Positions 48,061 to 63,706 of a stretch of 64,000 nucleotides of DNA are shown here, one piece after another. Every line of letters starts with the position of its first letter. Positions within the stretch are counted from its first letter, which is position 1. Position numbers and translations under genes: made by a program. Origin of the DNA: Synaphobranchus kaupii (lineage: Eukaryota; Chordata; Actinopteri; Anguilliformes; Synaphobranchidae); contig CM056387.1 of the NCBI GenBank assembly GCA_029718625.1, positions 36,176,931 through 36,240,930 of the forward strand, given 5' to 3'. The notes beneath the pieces were generated by a model. It saw nothing but the letters and a program-made list of their open reading frames with translations. It did not search any database and was not told the origin of the DNA.

Positions 48061-48995
48061 TGGCATTGCTCAGTGTGGGATAAATATTTGCAGTATGCTG
48101 TTCCTGGAATTCTGTGGAAGTGCTTAAATTGTTTATGCTGGATTATCCCTGGCTAGAAGCCATGTGGGATCAAGCAACCTTTTTTTGATTAATATAATCT
48201 CCTCTGATTTTAATAGGAAATGTTGTGCTCATACAATACAAATATATTCTAATCCTGAGGTTAAAACATTCCATGACAAAAGGTCTGGGAAATGCAATTA
48301 GGGACATATTTCTGTGGTATTATAAGGAAAGAGGTAAATTGAGACTGGGTTTCATTGAAATATGATGTGCTGTTATGGGGTTTGTTCCAAGAGTAGCATG
48401 TAATTCAATTTCACAAGTTTTTTTGTTTTTTTTACAATTCACATGTGGAATGCTTTAGACATGAGGCTATGAGCTCTGGTGGATGCAGAGGGGGTTGACA
48501 GCAGGGTGAGCTAGCTGGCTAGCACACACATGGTTGGGAGACAGCTGTCCAGTGTGTTTCAGTAGCAGAAAGCGTGTGATTGCTGTCTAATTCCCATGAC
48601 CCACAGCTTGTATCTCAGTGTTCTCTGTGGTAGCCATTTGTTGATAACGACCCGCTGTGCCACTAAGATGTCAGCAGGAACTGTCAATATGAAGTCAAAA
48701 TGGGTGTTTAGCAGCAGTGAATATTAGCTGTAAGGTGTGAAATATTCTCATTGTATTATTAAATAATAAATTTCATTCTGCATTGCACAAAGACTACAAT
48801 TGTATTTAGTATGTATATCAGCAAGGCTGTTAAATAACTGTTCCAAATCCCAGCCCACAAAAAAAGCATTTTCAAACATGTTATAATGCATTTCCATTGT
48901 GCATGTGTAATAAAGCGTGAATAACTACATTATACATCATTCACAAACAAGTCTTTGATGTTAGTCCACAACTGTGGAATAAGTGGCTTTGTTAA

Positions 48996-49499
48996 AGCGA
49001 TACTGCAGAGCCTTTTCTAAGGCCTTTTTTACTGATTCAATTTGAACTGGACCTTGTGAGTAGGTGTGGCCATATGACGATGATGCCACATAGTCATATT
49101 ATGAATATTCATACAGTCAAGGAGTGAAAGGGTGTGTCAATATAAATCGTCATATTAACGTTAGCAGTAATACAAAGCAATTCACATTTGAACTTGAACT
49201 AGCTAGTTAGCAGTACAAGGATCTCAGTCTCAAAGAGGAAAAAAAAAAGTTGGTCTCTGTTTTTATACCACGTGCCCAGCCGAGACTACCCTAGGATCAC
49301 CTCAACTCCACCCATTTTTATGTTAAGGATCTTGTGACGTCACGAACCTCCTGAAACCAGCGGATTGGTAAGCCTACACAGAAACTCAGAAAACACCCAT
49401 TTTGACTAAACATGAGATTTTCTGACAAAAACATATCATAATCTAACCCAAAACATCGGTTTTCAACGGGAAAAGTCAGTTTTTGACTGCAGTATCACT
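48996..49499. mobile_element. MITE flanked by TTAA (504 bp)
   Basis: The ends AGCGATACTGCAG and CTGCAGTATCACT are inverted with one difference. Each is flanked by TTAA (48992-48995 and 49500-49503). No coding capacity. The target is the same as for the element at 6665-6963, and the ends share a CTGCAG core. Confidence 0.85.
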
Positions 49500-49503
49500 T
49501 TAA

Positions 49504-50269
49504 TATGTAGGGCATTGTCACATGATTGAGGCGCTCTCTGCTACAATGCAGAGCAAGTATGCAACTTAGCAGCAGGGAATATTAGCGGTAATGTGTGAAA
49601 TATTCTCATTGTATTATTAAATAATAAATTTCATATTTATATCGACACCATATGGTAGTGTTATTTGCTATTATTATTTTTGCCATATGTGAAATGTGTT
49701 AATTTCATAACTGCTACTGTGATGACGCTGGAAAATCTCAAATCAGCCAGCAACTGCAAGTCTGAGCTGAGAACTACATCTTAATAACCATAAATCTTAA
49801 TAATCACGTCTCATACATCTTTTTGACTGTGGTTACCCACTGGCTAATGACTCTACCAAAAGCAAGCCTGCAGTTGAACTACTTAAGGATAAGTAAGATA
49901 TACACCTTGTAGGAAAGACACATGAATATTTTTCTAAAAACAAAAAACGCCTGTAGCTGATGCAATCATTTTCAGAATGCAGATTACTTTAACAGCTTTT
50001 GAAGGTGAGAGCATAGCATAGTCAGTGGATTAGCTGTTTGGAGATTACAGCAGGGAGATGTGTCTCCTGAGTACCGTGTTGTGTCTTTGTGGTACATCTA
50101 ATTTCATCCACCACACTTTCCAACCTTGTACATGTGTACGCGCGTAACATAAATTAACATAAATATGCATTTCAACATTCATAGTATATAGAGCAAAAAC
50201 AATGTTGACGCTGTGATGTGTTGGCACTAAGTGAAATGCGGTGTGTTGTCAAATGTATTTTTCATTATA

Positions 50270-50309
<40 letters not shown>

Positions 50310-50375
50310 TACATGCATGTGTGTGGTGCTTTATTTTATTTTATTAATACGTTTTGAAACAGGTAATTAAATTCA
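49504..50375. other. Intergenic, nothing recognised except (GT)n
   Basis: A 47-bp sequence at 49584-49630 (GTGTGAAATATTCTCATTGT, then ATTATTAAATAATAAATTTC) repeats 48736-48774, marking an old duplication or a shared repeat. (GT)n at 50273-50306. Confidence 0.6.
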
Positions 50376-50379
50376 CACA

Positions 50380-50805
50380 TGCCAGGCCACCTTAGTGCTC
50401 CTTCACTGGCTTCCCGTGGTTTCATGCGTTCAGTTTAAATCTCTCACACTGGCACAGCAAGCTGCTAAGGGCACTGCCCCTTCCTGCCTGCAGATAATGA
50501 TTACACCAGACAGCCCAACCAGACCTTTCCATTCGGCCCTCCTCTCTCACATTGTTTCCAGGACCCTCACAGCCCCGGGTTTCCTCCGAACCCCCTCCCC
50601 CCGATGATGAGACGACCTTCCCCCTTCAGTCAGGACAGTTTCAGCCTTTTCAGACAACACCTCAATGTTACCAAGAAAACAACTTTTATCTCGCAGGCCT
50701 TGAGGTAGGCGCCTTGACAATGGCGCATCTATGAATGTAAGTTTGCCTGTCATGTGAAATGCACTTTTGTAAGTGGCTTTCACAAAGAGCATTTGCAAAA
50801 TAAGT
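50380..50805 (+). pseudogene. LINE 3' end (L2-like) fragment
   Basis: The plus strand encodes LHWLPVVSCVQFKSLTLAQQ, then AAKGTAPSCLQ and PTRPFHSALLS. This is the conserved C-terminal region of a fish non-LTR reverse transcriptase (L.WLPV..R..FK.L.L…K..AP.YL). A GTAAGTGGCTTTCACAAAGA-type 3' tail follows at 50769-50788. Frameshifts are present. It is a 5'-truncated insertion. Confidence 0.78.
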
Positions 50806-51135
50806 AAATTGTATGAAATTTGTCATTTGTAAACTTAGAGGTAGTCATTATTTTTTATCCATTGTAAGGGCAAAGTATGGAATTTGGGGGTGTGTAAAAT
50901 GACAATAGAAATGCAGATATATAAGTAAGCGGGCAATGGGCAAGACTTAAGGGGACAACGTAGTAGATGCTGTAGATGTTCGAGTTTTTATAACAAAGCT
51001 TTTTTTCCCCCTGAAGGAATACACATGTGGGCAGAGTCACAAATAGAGACACACATTTATCTAGACAAGTTCTCACATGCAATTCAATCCTCCCTCAGCA
51101 AGGGGGCGATAGCGCCTTATTCCAGTCAGTTATCA

Positions 51136-51328
51136 CAGTGGTCCCCAGCCCTGTTCCTGGAGATCTACCATCCTGGAGGTTTTCATTTCAACCCTAATTT
51201 GGCACATCTGATTCTACTCATTAGCAGCTAAATGAGATGTCTAGCTGTTGAATGAGGTGGTCTTTGTTAGGGTTGGAGTGAAAACCTATGGGACAGTAGA
51301 TCTCCAGGAACATGGTTGGGGACCACTG
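51136..51328. mobile_element. hAT-like MITE with perfect 8-bp target duplication
   Basis: CAGTGGTCCCCAGCCCTGTT at the left and GTTGGGGACCACTG at the right. AGTTATCA flanks both ends (51128-51135 and 51329-51336). Same family as 32308-32628 but without the internal triplication. Confidence 0.93.
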
Positions 51329-51336
51329 AGTTATCA

Positions 51337-52170
51337 CATTGCACCTCCCCAATTTATCTACATCAATTGGCAGTAATTAAGAGCAGGCGATGACTGACAG
51401 CTATGTTCCAACACTGTCGCCTGGTGCTTTCAGTGCACAGAACCGCAGACGTACTGACATTTTTTATTTATAAGCAATGGAAAATAAAATCTACACATAA
51501 AAAGTGCAATTATATTACTTACACAAAGATGAAATGACTAATCATAACAATGAAATTCTTTGTAGCAGTGTAGGCTTGAAAAAAAAAGAAAGGTTAAAAC
51601 AGATTAATTTAATTAAATAGAAATTTAAGATTTCAACGTTGTGCTTGAATTTTTTAATGGTTTGTTGTTCAACAGTCTCTTCTGTCATTCTTTAGTGGCG
51701 CTAACCTGTCCTTCGGAATTCACGTCTTAGGTAATTGCAATAAGCCAATGCGTACAGTGCCCCATGTGGACTTGGATGGTAATGCAAGATGAATTCCTTT
51801 TGGGTCAAATGCCCTAGATCAGTGGTCTGTATAGTTGTAATATGGTTGTTTGGTACAACTCTTACAGAGTCCATGAGTCCAATTAAAAATATCTTCTTTT
51901 ATGTTCTGTGTGGTATCTTAAACTGAATTAACAAAATTTTTGTATTTGATAATAATTTATTTTAATCAATATGCTGTTTTAGGAGTGTTATGAGTACTAC
52001 TACTATTTATACAACATTGTTGGTGTTGGTGTTGTTGCACCTAATCTTAGCAATAAAAGAACTGTATCAGAGAAAATATGTTTTTTTGTGATCAGATAAT
52101 TGAAGCTCTGTGTTGGCATTTGCAAAGCCTATTGCCCAAGCGCTGATAAGACCATGGCAGAAACCCTCAG
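51337..52170. other. AT-rich intergenic stretch, nothing recognised
   Basis: No gene or repeat is identified. Confidence 0.5.
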
Positions 52171-52172
52171 CA

Positions 52173-52530
52173 CTAGCCGCCACCGTGGTACAGCGGTAAA
52201 AGCGCCGACATTCGAACTCGCCTCGGTCCTGCCAGATCCGAGTATGGCCGGTGCCTAGAGGGAGCAGCAATTGGCGGCTGCTCCCAGGGTGGTGGGAGGC
52301 ACTCGTGAAATTTGTTGCGCATACAAGGGCCTCGGGCGAGTTGGATTGCGGTCAGGAGCTCGAGGAGTCGCGCCCTGTAGAGGACGTGGCGCCCTCCTTC
52401 CTACTACCGGCTGACACGGCTCTGCAGAGGCGATTTCAAGTGGTTGCTGCATGGGGGGGGGGGTTGATATATATTGTATAGGGGTTGAATTGGCTACCAA
52501 ATTGGGAAAAAAAGGAAAAAAAAAAGGGGA
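52173..52530 (+). mobile_element. Second SINE family, tRNA-derived
   Basis: The head has GTGGTACAGCGGTAAAAGCG (box A-like) and a box-B-like CATTCGAACTCGCC. The body reads GGGTGGTGGGAGGCACTCGT. The tail GAATTGGCTACCAAATTGGG is followed by A-rich sequence. It differs from the family at 3012, 15501 and 24330. Confidence 0.75.
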
Positions 52531-52550
52531 AAAAATCAGAAAGCATCTGG

Positions 52551-52687
52551 GCCCCGTTCCTCGTACGAGTTAGCTGGCTAAATGAGTTAGCTGGCTAAGT
52601 GTGCTGCGTAAAACACTGCTCTGGGTTTTACTCAGCACAAGTTATCCAGCTAACTCAGTTAGCCAGCTACGAGGAACAGGGCCCTAG
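52551..52687. mobile_element. Palindromic MITE (GGGCCC ends)
   Basis: Left GGGCCCCGTTCCTCGTACGA then GTTAGCTGGCTAA. Right GTTAGCCAGCTACGAGGAAC then AGGGCCC. The two halves are near-perfect inverses over about 35 bp. Confidence 0.85.
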
Positions 52688-52722
52688 GAGAGGCGCAGAG
52701 CCCAGACCTGATCGCTCTAATG

Positions 52723-52925
52723 CAGGGGTTTTCAACATTTTCTGATCCAGGGACCCCCGACCAGGCTCAAAGGCATCCAGGGCACCGCCATCATTAAGTT
52801 AAAAAGGGTTATATTTTTTTAATGTTTTGAAATATTTTTCCAAATTTATAGTCATCGCATATCAAATCTGGCCAGGGACCCCCTACAGTACCTTCAAGGA
52901 CCCCGTATTGAAACCCAGGCAATAA
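52723..52925. mobile_element. hAT-like MITE (CAGGGGTTTTCAA end)
   Basis: CAGGGGTTTTCAACATTTTC and GATCCAGGGACCCCCGACC at the left; GGCCAGGGACCCCCTACAG and GACCCCGTATTGAAACCC at the right. The halves are imperfect inverses. A common type in fish. Confidence 0.65.
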
Positions 52926-52929
52926 CGTG

Positions 52930-54320
52930 TGTGATGGCTGCAGTTTTGTACAGCAGTCAGTCAGTGAGTGGTGGCCCTGTGACAGGCTCATATCAGCTGA
53001 GCTCTCTGAAGCAGAAGAATGAATATGCATGACTCACCCTGTACATGGCATGTAATTAACAGGAGCGCGGGGAGCTGGGCCAATCGCCCGGCCGCCTGCC
53101 CGCTGAATATTCATGAGCCTGAGTCATACTCTCTCCGCCCGTCTGACTGCATTAAGTAGCTTGTTTTGAAACCCGCACTTGCCAATTTGTACTCATCTCA
53201 GTGCTCTGACTGAGGTCAAAGGGACAGAGATATCTTTTTCCCCACAAACGTCGGTCTCTACGGATACGTTGTCGGATAAAGCGGAATTCTGTGCTCCTTA
53301 GGAGGGAGGGTAAATGAGACTGAATGAAGGGTATAAAATAATCATTCAGACAGAAGTTTCTAGATTGTATCAGTGTACAATAAGGGGGTATTAATACTTT
53401 TTCTCTGGGACCTTCAGCCTTGCAGTTCAGTGCATTTGATTACATGCGGTTACAATTCATTTAAAAAATCCTAAAATGTTAAATGATGCAAAATACATTT
53501 GACAAACACATACACACACACGCACAAACACACACAAGCAGAATCTTTTGGGGGTCCGTGAGAAATGGTGTGCATTCAGCTTTACCATGAATCTGATCAC
53601 CTCTAAGGAATCAGCCAAATATGCAGTCAGATGTAAAAAATGTGCCCTATCTCTGTATCTCTGGAGGAAGATTCATTCAGACCGTCACACAGTTAAGTGC
53701 TCTGAGTTTATCTGATTGGATTTCTGGGTGAAGCTGGGTTATGACTCATTTTTTCTTTTCCATTGAGCAAAACATCCAATTTAACAAGGTTTGCAACTTG
53801 ACTGATCCAACCCGCCTGGTGTTTAATTGAAAACAAAACCCTGATAACTGTCATACGGTCCGCGGAGTGATCAGAATGCCTGCAGCAAGGACTTGTCCCG
53901 CAGTGTCATGTGTTTCATGTGGAGCGATATAAACAGCAATATGCCCCAACTGCTGACGCCAATCTGCTCGCCTTTGTGCTGCAATCTGGAGTATGTCCCT
54001 CTCGGCCAACCTTTACTCGAACATTGTTATTCCTGTCTATTTTCATTCAAACAATTAATTTTCTAGCTATAATTAGATTCCATATGCTACAGGTCTGACA
54101 ACTGGGATGTAACTGGAATGTGGGAGTCGCAAACAGAAAATGAGTGCAGAAAACTCTATTTTTGTGCGTTGGTTTTCATTTACGCAGGTGATCGACTGGA
54201 TTATCTGTTGTAATGGAAGTAGCACACCTCTGTGATTGGTCACGGACGGAAATCCCATTACTGTATCTGAACTTCATTGTGTGGTCGAGCTCAGTGTTTC
54301 TCAATCTCAGGCCTGGGGGA
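52930..54320. other. Intergenic; possible conserved non-coding block
   Basis: Around 53020-53130 the sequence is non-repetitive and rich in homeodomain/octamer-like sites (ATATGCATGACTCA, TGTAATTAACAG, GAATATTCATGAG). No coding frame. The rest is unremarkable. Confidence 0.35.
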
Positions 54321-54535
54321 CCTCTATGTAAGATAGGCTGACCAGACGTCCTCTTTTTCCCGGACATTTCTTCTTTTTGGGACCGAAAATATCCATCCAG
54401 GCGGGATTTCTAAATTCCTAAAATGTCTGTTTAGTATTTCCTTGTTCCATAGACCATATATAAACAAACAAATAGCCTAGTATCATGTTCATAACGCCCG
54501 CCTAAACCTGTCCTCTTTTTTTGAAATCCAATATA

Positions 54536-56102
<1,567 letters not shown>

Positions 56103-56121
56103 TATGGTTACCCTATGTAAG

Positions 56122-56840
56122 ATGTATGTGTTTGTTCCCTGATTATTCTTCAAAAAATTACATTGAATATTATTTTAAATAATGAGACTAATGTGATCCA
56201 GGAAAGAAGTACCGGCACAATATAAAAAACGAAAAAATATACAAACTTTATATTTACATGAATAAACGCTACAAATGAATAAATACAGCCTCTGGAAACA
56301 TAATCATCATTGCTAATGTTAAGCCAGCCAGGTCATCAGAAAGTTTTCTAAATATATGAAAAATCTTTCATCGCACATAAAAATAAACTGTCTGGGCCAA
56401 CTGAAATCATGCAATAAAACTGAATTTTTTCTTTTTTTAAAAGCCCATAAAGTGAATTATCCCCATTAAGGTTGAACGAGCCCCTCTGTGCGCTGTAATT
56501 CTGACTACAGCTGAGAACAGAAGCCAGCATTTGAAAGGCATCTGAGCTGTGCATGGCCACTGAGATTGCATCCGACGCCAGGCTCTCTGTTACCTGGTTG
56601 TAGTAGATGGAGCTCTGTCCCCAGGCAACTCGACCTCCCGGGTGACCCCACCAGGTGACCCCACCGCCTCACAGAAAACGAAACTACCTTTCGGCCCCAA
56701 ACACTGCGTGTTCATACCCCTCGTAAGTGATGTCCTCCATGGCGATGTCCAGGCAAAGGCACGATGGGTGGTCAGAGTGCATGCTGGGAGCTCCCTCGCC
56801 GTACATCAATTCTGAAGGTCACATTGACACTCAGGTGTGT
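56122..56840. other. Intergenic, nothing recognised
   Basis: No gene. An imperfect GGTGACCCCACCAGGTGACC duplication lies near 56640-56666. Confidence 0.5.
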
Positions 56841-56844
56841 GTGT

Positions 56845-56847
<3 letters not shown>

Positions 56848-56912
<65 letters not shown>
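56848..56912. repeat. (GA)n microsatellite
   Basis: About 30 GA units with one interruption (AGAAGAG) at 56878. Confidence 0.97.
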
Positions 56913-56913
<1 letters not shown>

Positions 56914-56914
56914 G

Positions 56915-59900
56915 GGAGAACAAACATTTCCACTCCAATAATGAACACCAACCTTGTCAAACCTGGCCTGAAGGTAATGACTTTGAATTGAATTTATTCA
57001 TTATTGCATTTTAGTACTGCAGGTGTTTAACGGCAATTAATTATTTATTCTTGTGATGTATGCAGTGCCACAGACTGAATTGGGTATTATAATAAACAGT
57101 GAAAAGCGGCAAATAACATGCTGACTAAAGAAACCTTTGCTTTGCTTTCACTGGGCCAACAATCTCACATTCAGTTTTTACATTTTTGACATGGTACACA
57201 TATTGAAAGTTTTCATACAGCCGTATGTGGTACAGTTCTCTCAACAACTAATAAAGTTGCTTGAAAATTAGCATAAACCATAATGCTGTTTCGGTAAATA
57301 TAGAAAAAGTATCCAGTTATTAGATTAAAAATCTCTCATCGCTAAAGTCCAGACAGTTTATTTTTAAAAATAAGCTGCTTTGACACGTAGATGAGTTGCG
57401 CACAATGTGAAAACCTAATTAGGAACAAAGAGACCATTTTCTGTAAATGTCTTGCCCATAAATGACAACTCAAGACTCAGACCCACTCCTTCACGCACAG
57501 ATGGCAAAGCCCTTATACATGGGGTCATTACATCTAAGCTGCATTTCAGTATCAAACCCTTTAATGATTTTTTTTCAGCAGTTCAGCAGGAATGTTGGAC
57601 AAGCTTCAATGCAGTTGAGAGTTTTATAGCCAGGGTATTTCCACAAACCAAGCCCCAGGATCATATCACACAAAGCCTTGCTGGTTAGCCTGTTAAATTT
57701 AGACCCCCCCCCAAGCTGCTACACAATAGTGCTGATGATATAGCAGTCCCTACCCGGCCATTCTTCCACATATCGGTTAGATCTTCTTCAAGTTTTACCC
57801 TCCTCCCCATTCTCCACACTCTCCCCAAGGCTAGCAACTTAATCATCCCTGCATATAGACCCTGCATCGTGGGTCACTTTTACCTGTGCTGCACCTAAAT
57901 TATACAAATCCCCTTTCTGACATATGCCCCTCCCCTGAGCATGAGCAAGTCGAAAGTACATTCATATTAAAGGCACCTATACCTAGGATGGAGGGGTCAC
58001 ACAACGTTTGGCATTTATGCTTCGGGCGAAGGTCTCCGAGTTCGGTTGTCTCTATGGTAACGAGACGACAACTTCTGACCGTTTGTTTCATTTCTAATAC
58101 TTGGCAGCGCTCGGTGAAATTATTGAAATTGCGGAGGTGGAAGAACTTTTAAAACTGTATCCATGACAATGAATTTAGGCGTTCCATCTGGCTGTCCAAT
58201 CAGACTGTGTGACAAAGTATGACGTTGTCTGCGACATAACAACATTCTAGAGGTGCGTGACACTGAGAAAAAGTGTCGAGCGACGGTTTTTTCAAATGGA
58301 AATAGGTAATTTTCTCCATTCGACACTTGTCGTAAGGGTCGTGCAACAAAGTATAAATTAGACTTTACGCATCCTGTTTTATATAAAGATTTTTGTTCCA
58401 GCGTTTGCTGTCTTTCATTTGTTATGCCTTATAAAACATTATTATTATTATTATTATTACTAAGTAACAAGAAGGTAATTGGTTTGTTATCAGCCCAGCT
58501 GTAATGAATATTTAGCTGAACTTTGGTAACTGTAGAAGCTTTTGTCATTTTTATAGTGCAAACTCAGTTCTACTTTGACCATCAGTATGCAGTCAGTATG
58601 CATGCAGGGTCTGATTTCTATATATATGTACTATACAGGGTGCTACATAACGGGCACCAGGCAAGAAAAAACCTTTAATGGAAGGTTAGATGTGCTGTAT
58701 AAGTCATAGTCATTAGTCATTTGATAATTGGAACTTCTGTACAGGGGTGATGTAACAGTCCATTAATGTAATTTAACTGGCACTTTAAAAAAAAAAAAAA
58801 ATTTTAAAAGATAAATATCCAGTGCCCTATAAGTCATCTTCGACATCGCAGAATTGCCACCGCCATAACCCTACATCCTGCTGGTGAAGTAGTGAGCTGG
58901 GAGGTGGGGTGGCAGGAGCAGGGTAGGGGTACTGGTTCCTTTACTGGTGGTCAGTAGTGCCCTTGTATTTCCAACAAACACAGTACTTATTTATTTATTT
59001 ATTAACCTTTATACGGGGAGACAATGCAGGGCTCTTTTTCAATTGAGCCCTGATTATTAAAAAAATAAAAATAAAAAACAGGTGTTCTAACAGTCAAAAG
59101 CTAAGAATTAAGAAAGGGAATATAAAAATGAATTTAAATTGATAAAATAATAGAACAATTCAGTCAAAACATTTACATTCAAAGGTAATCAGGTTCTTAA
59201 TATTTAGCTTAGTTTAAGTGACAGCACAGATGATTATAAACTACACTTCAGCCTCTCTTTTTTTCTCTTTAGCCTACTTCCTGAGCCTTCACGCACAGGG
59301 ACGAGGCTGCGCTTGACAAATCCCTCGGCCGTCGTTTCAGCATTTACGATCCCCTTTCATGTCCTCACTCTTCCTCACGACGGACGCTGACAAATTCTTG
59401 CAAAACTTTCTTTCAGAATGTTCATATTTTGTAAAGATTTATGAACGCTGAGACCACAAGGTGGAAAAAGCAAAAACAAAAACAAGACGCCGGGGAGTCC
59501 CTGAGCGTTGCTTAGGAGGATTATATTATTCAGCGGGGGGGCCATACGTTTCCCTGATGTGTTTATCAGGTGGCACCTCGCAAACTCCCAATCAATAAAG
59601 CAATTAGCACGTTAGCACGATTTGGACTTAAGCCTGAAAGAGCTATTGCCCCATGATGGCAGCTGCCTTCTCTGGGAACTTCATCATTTCCAGTCGCGCA
59701 CGCTCGAACGTTGCTAAGTCCTGGCGCCCGGGTGTCGATAGCATCGGATGACAGCTACGTTGCCTCGAGTGCGCCGTCCCGTTCGCGTTAACTGCCTTGG
59801 AAAATCACGGCGCAGCGCAATTTGTTTTAAAATTGACTGCAATTTGCTGTTAACATGTGGAGTCTCGCCGTTAGCATAGCACGGCCTTCCCCTGGCTCCC

Positions 59901-60030
59901 AACCACGCATCTTTAGCACTTCCCCTCCCCAGCCGCAGAGCAATGAGCATTGATGGTGAATTCACAGTGACAGGTCACAGGAGCAATTGAATGAGAGCCA
60001 GCGATTCAGAATACAAACGGTGCACGAGCA
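56915..60030. other. Intergenic, no gene supported
   Basis: It contains (ATT)n at 58439-58459 and an A-run at 58789-58801. A dispersed repeat piece near 58985-59090 (TTTATTTATTTATTAACCTT, AATTGAGCCCTGATTATT) resembles a fish retroposon 3' end. No convincing open frame. Confidence 0.5.
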
Positions 60031-60033
60031 AAC

Positions 60034-60070
60034 ATTACATTTACATTACGGTTACATTTAGCCGTTTAGC
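60034..60070 (-). mobile_element. SINE tail scrap
   Basis: ACATTTACATTACGGTTACA plus TTTAGCCGTTTAGCAG resembles the reversed end of the SINE family at 24330. Confidence 0.5.
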
Positions 60071-60105
60071 AGCTCACCTGGAGAGACTTGCACGGCTCAC
60101 ATCTA

Positions 60106-61655
<1,550 letters not shown>

Positions 61656-61735
61656 TATATACAATCCATTTATACAGCTAAGTATGTTGTGAAGAAGTTG
61701 AGGCTTACTGCTTTTCTCAAAGGTACAACAATAAT

Positions 61736-61842
<107 letters not shown>

Positions 61843-61910
61843 TAAGAGTTAGTGAATGTTTTCCTGTCAATGTGTCTGGAAGGTTTTCAGTCAGTTTATA
61901 TATATATATA

Positions 61911-62160
61911 CACCGATCAGCCACAACATTAAAACCACTGACAGGTGAAGTGAATAACATTCATTATCTCGTTGCTATTTTGGTTCTGTACTCTGTGCTG
62001 TTCTAGCACTTTGAGTTTGAAAGGATACAATGACAATGAGGTTGAAGTGCAGGTTGAGGTGCAGACTGTCAGCTTTAATTTGAGGGTATTTTCATCCATA
62101 TCGGATACCTTTTGTACATAGCCCCCCCCCCCCCCCACCCCCTACATTTCTGGGCATCAA
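61911..62160. mobile_element. Tc1-type terminal fragments
   Basis: CACCGATCAGCCACAACATT plus AAAACCACTGACAGGTGAAG (61911-61950) resembles one fish Tc1 terminus. GTCAGCTTTAATTTGAGGGT (62069-62088) resembles another. Both are fragments. C run at 62121-62134. Confidence 0.6.
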
Positions 62161-62194
62161 AAAAAATTTGACAGTTTAACAATGTAGAATAAAG

Positions 62195-63399
62195 TAATAA
62201 TTTTTTATATTTGGTCACATATCCTTTGCATGCTATGACTTCCTGATGTCTGTGACCCAAAAACATCAAAAGACTCTTGATATCTTATTTTCTGGTACTC
62301 TTACAAGCGATACTATAACCTCTCTGCATTTGAATGAGCGTCGCGAACGAGTTCGCAAAGTAAATTCTGTCGGACAACCTCTCGCTGTAGCCGACCATGG
62401 TCGGCTAGCAATCATGCGTCACATACTCAACCAATCACATGCACACACCTCTAATGGAGCGCCCTTTTTAAGCCCAGAATCAGTTCATTCTGTACTGCTT
62501 GAATGCTGATGCGCTGCTCTTTGTTGCTTACGGCTTGTGTTAAAATAAATTTGCTGTCACCCTCCACCACCCCAGCTTCCACCTGTTGTTTGGATCTGCT
62601 TTAGTATAGGGGGTTTCTGGTCATCTCCTGTTTAGCGGGGGGAGATGCCGTGCTCCGGAGCAGTACTAAAGCAGATCCATTCACTGCCAAACTAAAATAA
62701 TTATGCAGTACATTCATTCATTAAACATGTCATCTAAATATGTGAGTTGTCCTGACAGAAATGGCTCTATATGGGAATTGGGGGGTGGGACTAGATTTAG
62801 CTGTAAATTATGCTGGAACAGTATGGAATACATGGTTGGTAAAATGGCTGTAAATCATCAAGGGTCTGAGGTATCAAACGAGCCTCAAACCATCATTCTG
62901 CTGCCAGATATGCAGTAGATATAGATGGATCACTTTAAGGGTTGTTTCTCCTATTGGATTCCTATTTCCTATTGAAAAATAAGTCATGAGAAGAAACCCT
63001 TCAAGTTATCCATCCATATCTACTGTATTTCTGGAAAAAGAGTGATGGTTTAAGGCTTGTTTGATACGTCAGACCCTTGAAGACTTCTGATGACTTTGAA
63101 GAGCCATTTAGCCAACCATGTGTTCCATACTGTTCCAGTGTAATTTACAGCTAAATCTAATCCCACCCCCCAATTCCCATAGAGATCCATTCAAATGCAG
63201 AGACGTTATAGTATCGCTTGTAGGAGTACCAGAAAACAAGATATCAAGAGTCTTTTGATATTGTTGGGTCACAGACATCAGGAAGTCATGGCATGCAAAG
63301 GATATGCGACCAAATATTAAAAATGATTACATTATTCTTATAAAAATGATTACTTTATTCAATCTTTACCAGGGGTGCCAATAATAGTGAAGGGCACTG
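62195..63399. mobile_element. Large imperfect palindrome, Tc1-type right end
   Basis: Outer arms (62210-62336 and 63186-63325) share CATGACTTCCTGATGTCTGT-type sequence in inverse. Inner arms (62764-62965 and 62985-63180) share TGGTTGGTAAAATGG, CTGTAAATTA and GGTTTGAGGC-type sequence in inverse. A ~425-bp non-palindromic insert (62337-62760) interrupts the left arm. The right end AGTGAAGGGCACTG before TA (63399) is a Tc1-type terminus. The left terminus is not clear. Confidence 0.75.
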
Positions 63400-63706
63400 T
63401 ATATATATATAATATATACACCATATAAATAATCTTAGTTGCAATCATATTTGCAGTATCAAGCTAAGACTCATAAGTAATGTGATTCACTGCTTAATGT
63501 TAATGTTGAAGTAGTGAACTTCACACAGTAGTACATGTCAGCACCATTCACCCTCTTTAATCTGCCATCATATCAGACAGCTGATTGATTATTACAAGCA
63601 CGATAATCTGCAAAAGGTCAGATTGTTGCCTGTTCCCCACTATCCCACCCCACTCGGCTGCTAAATATAAATAAATAGTAAAAAAATCTAATAAAATTGT
63701 TAAATT

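Noticed and set aside
52173..52300. Functional tRNA gene
   Set aside because: Box A and box B are recognisable, but the cloverleaf is not complete and the SINE body and tail follow.
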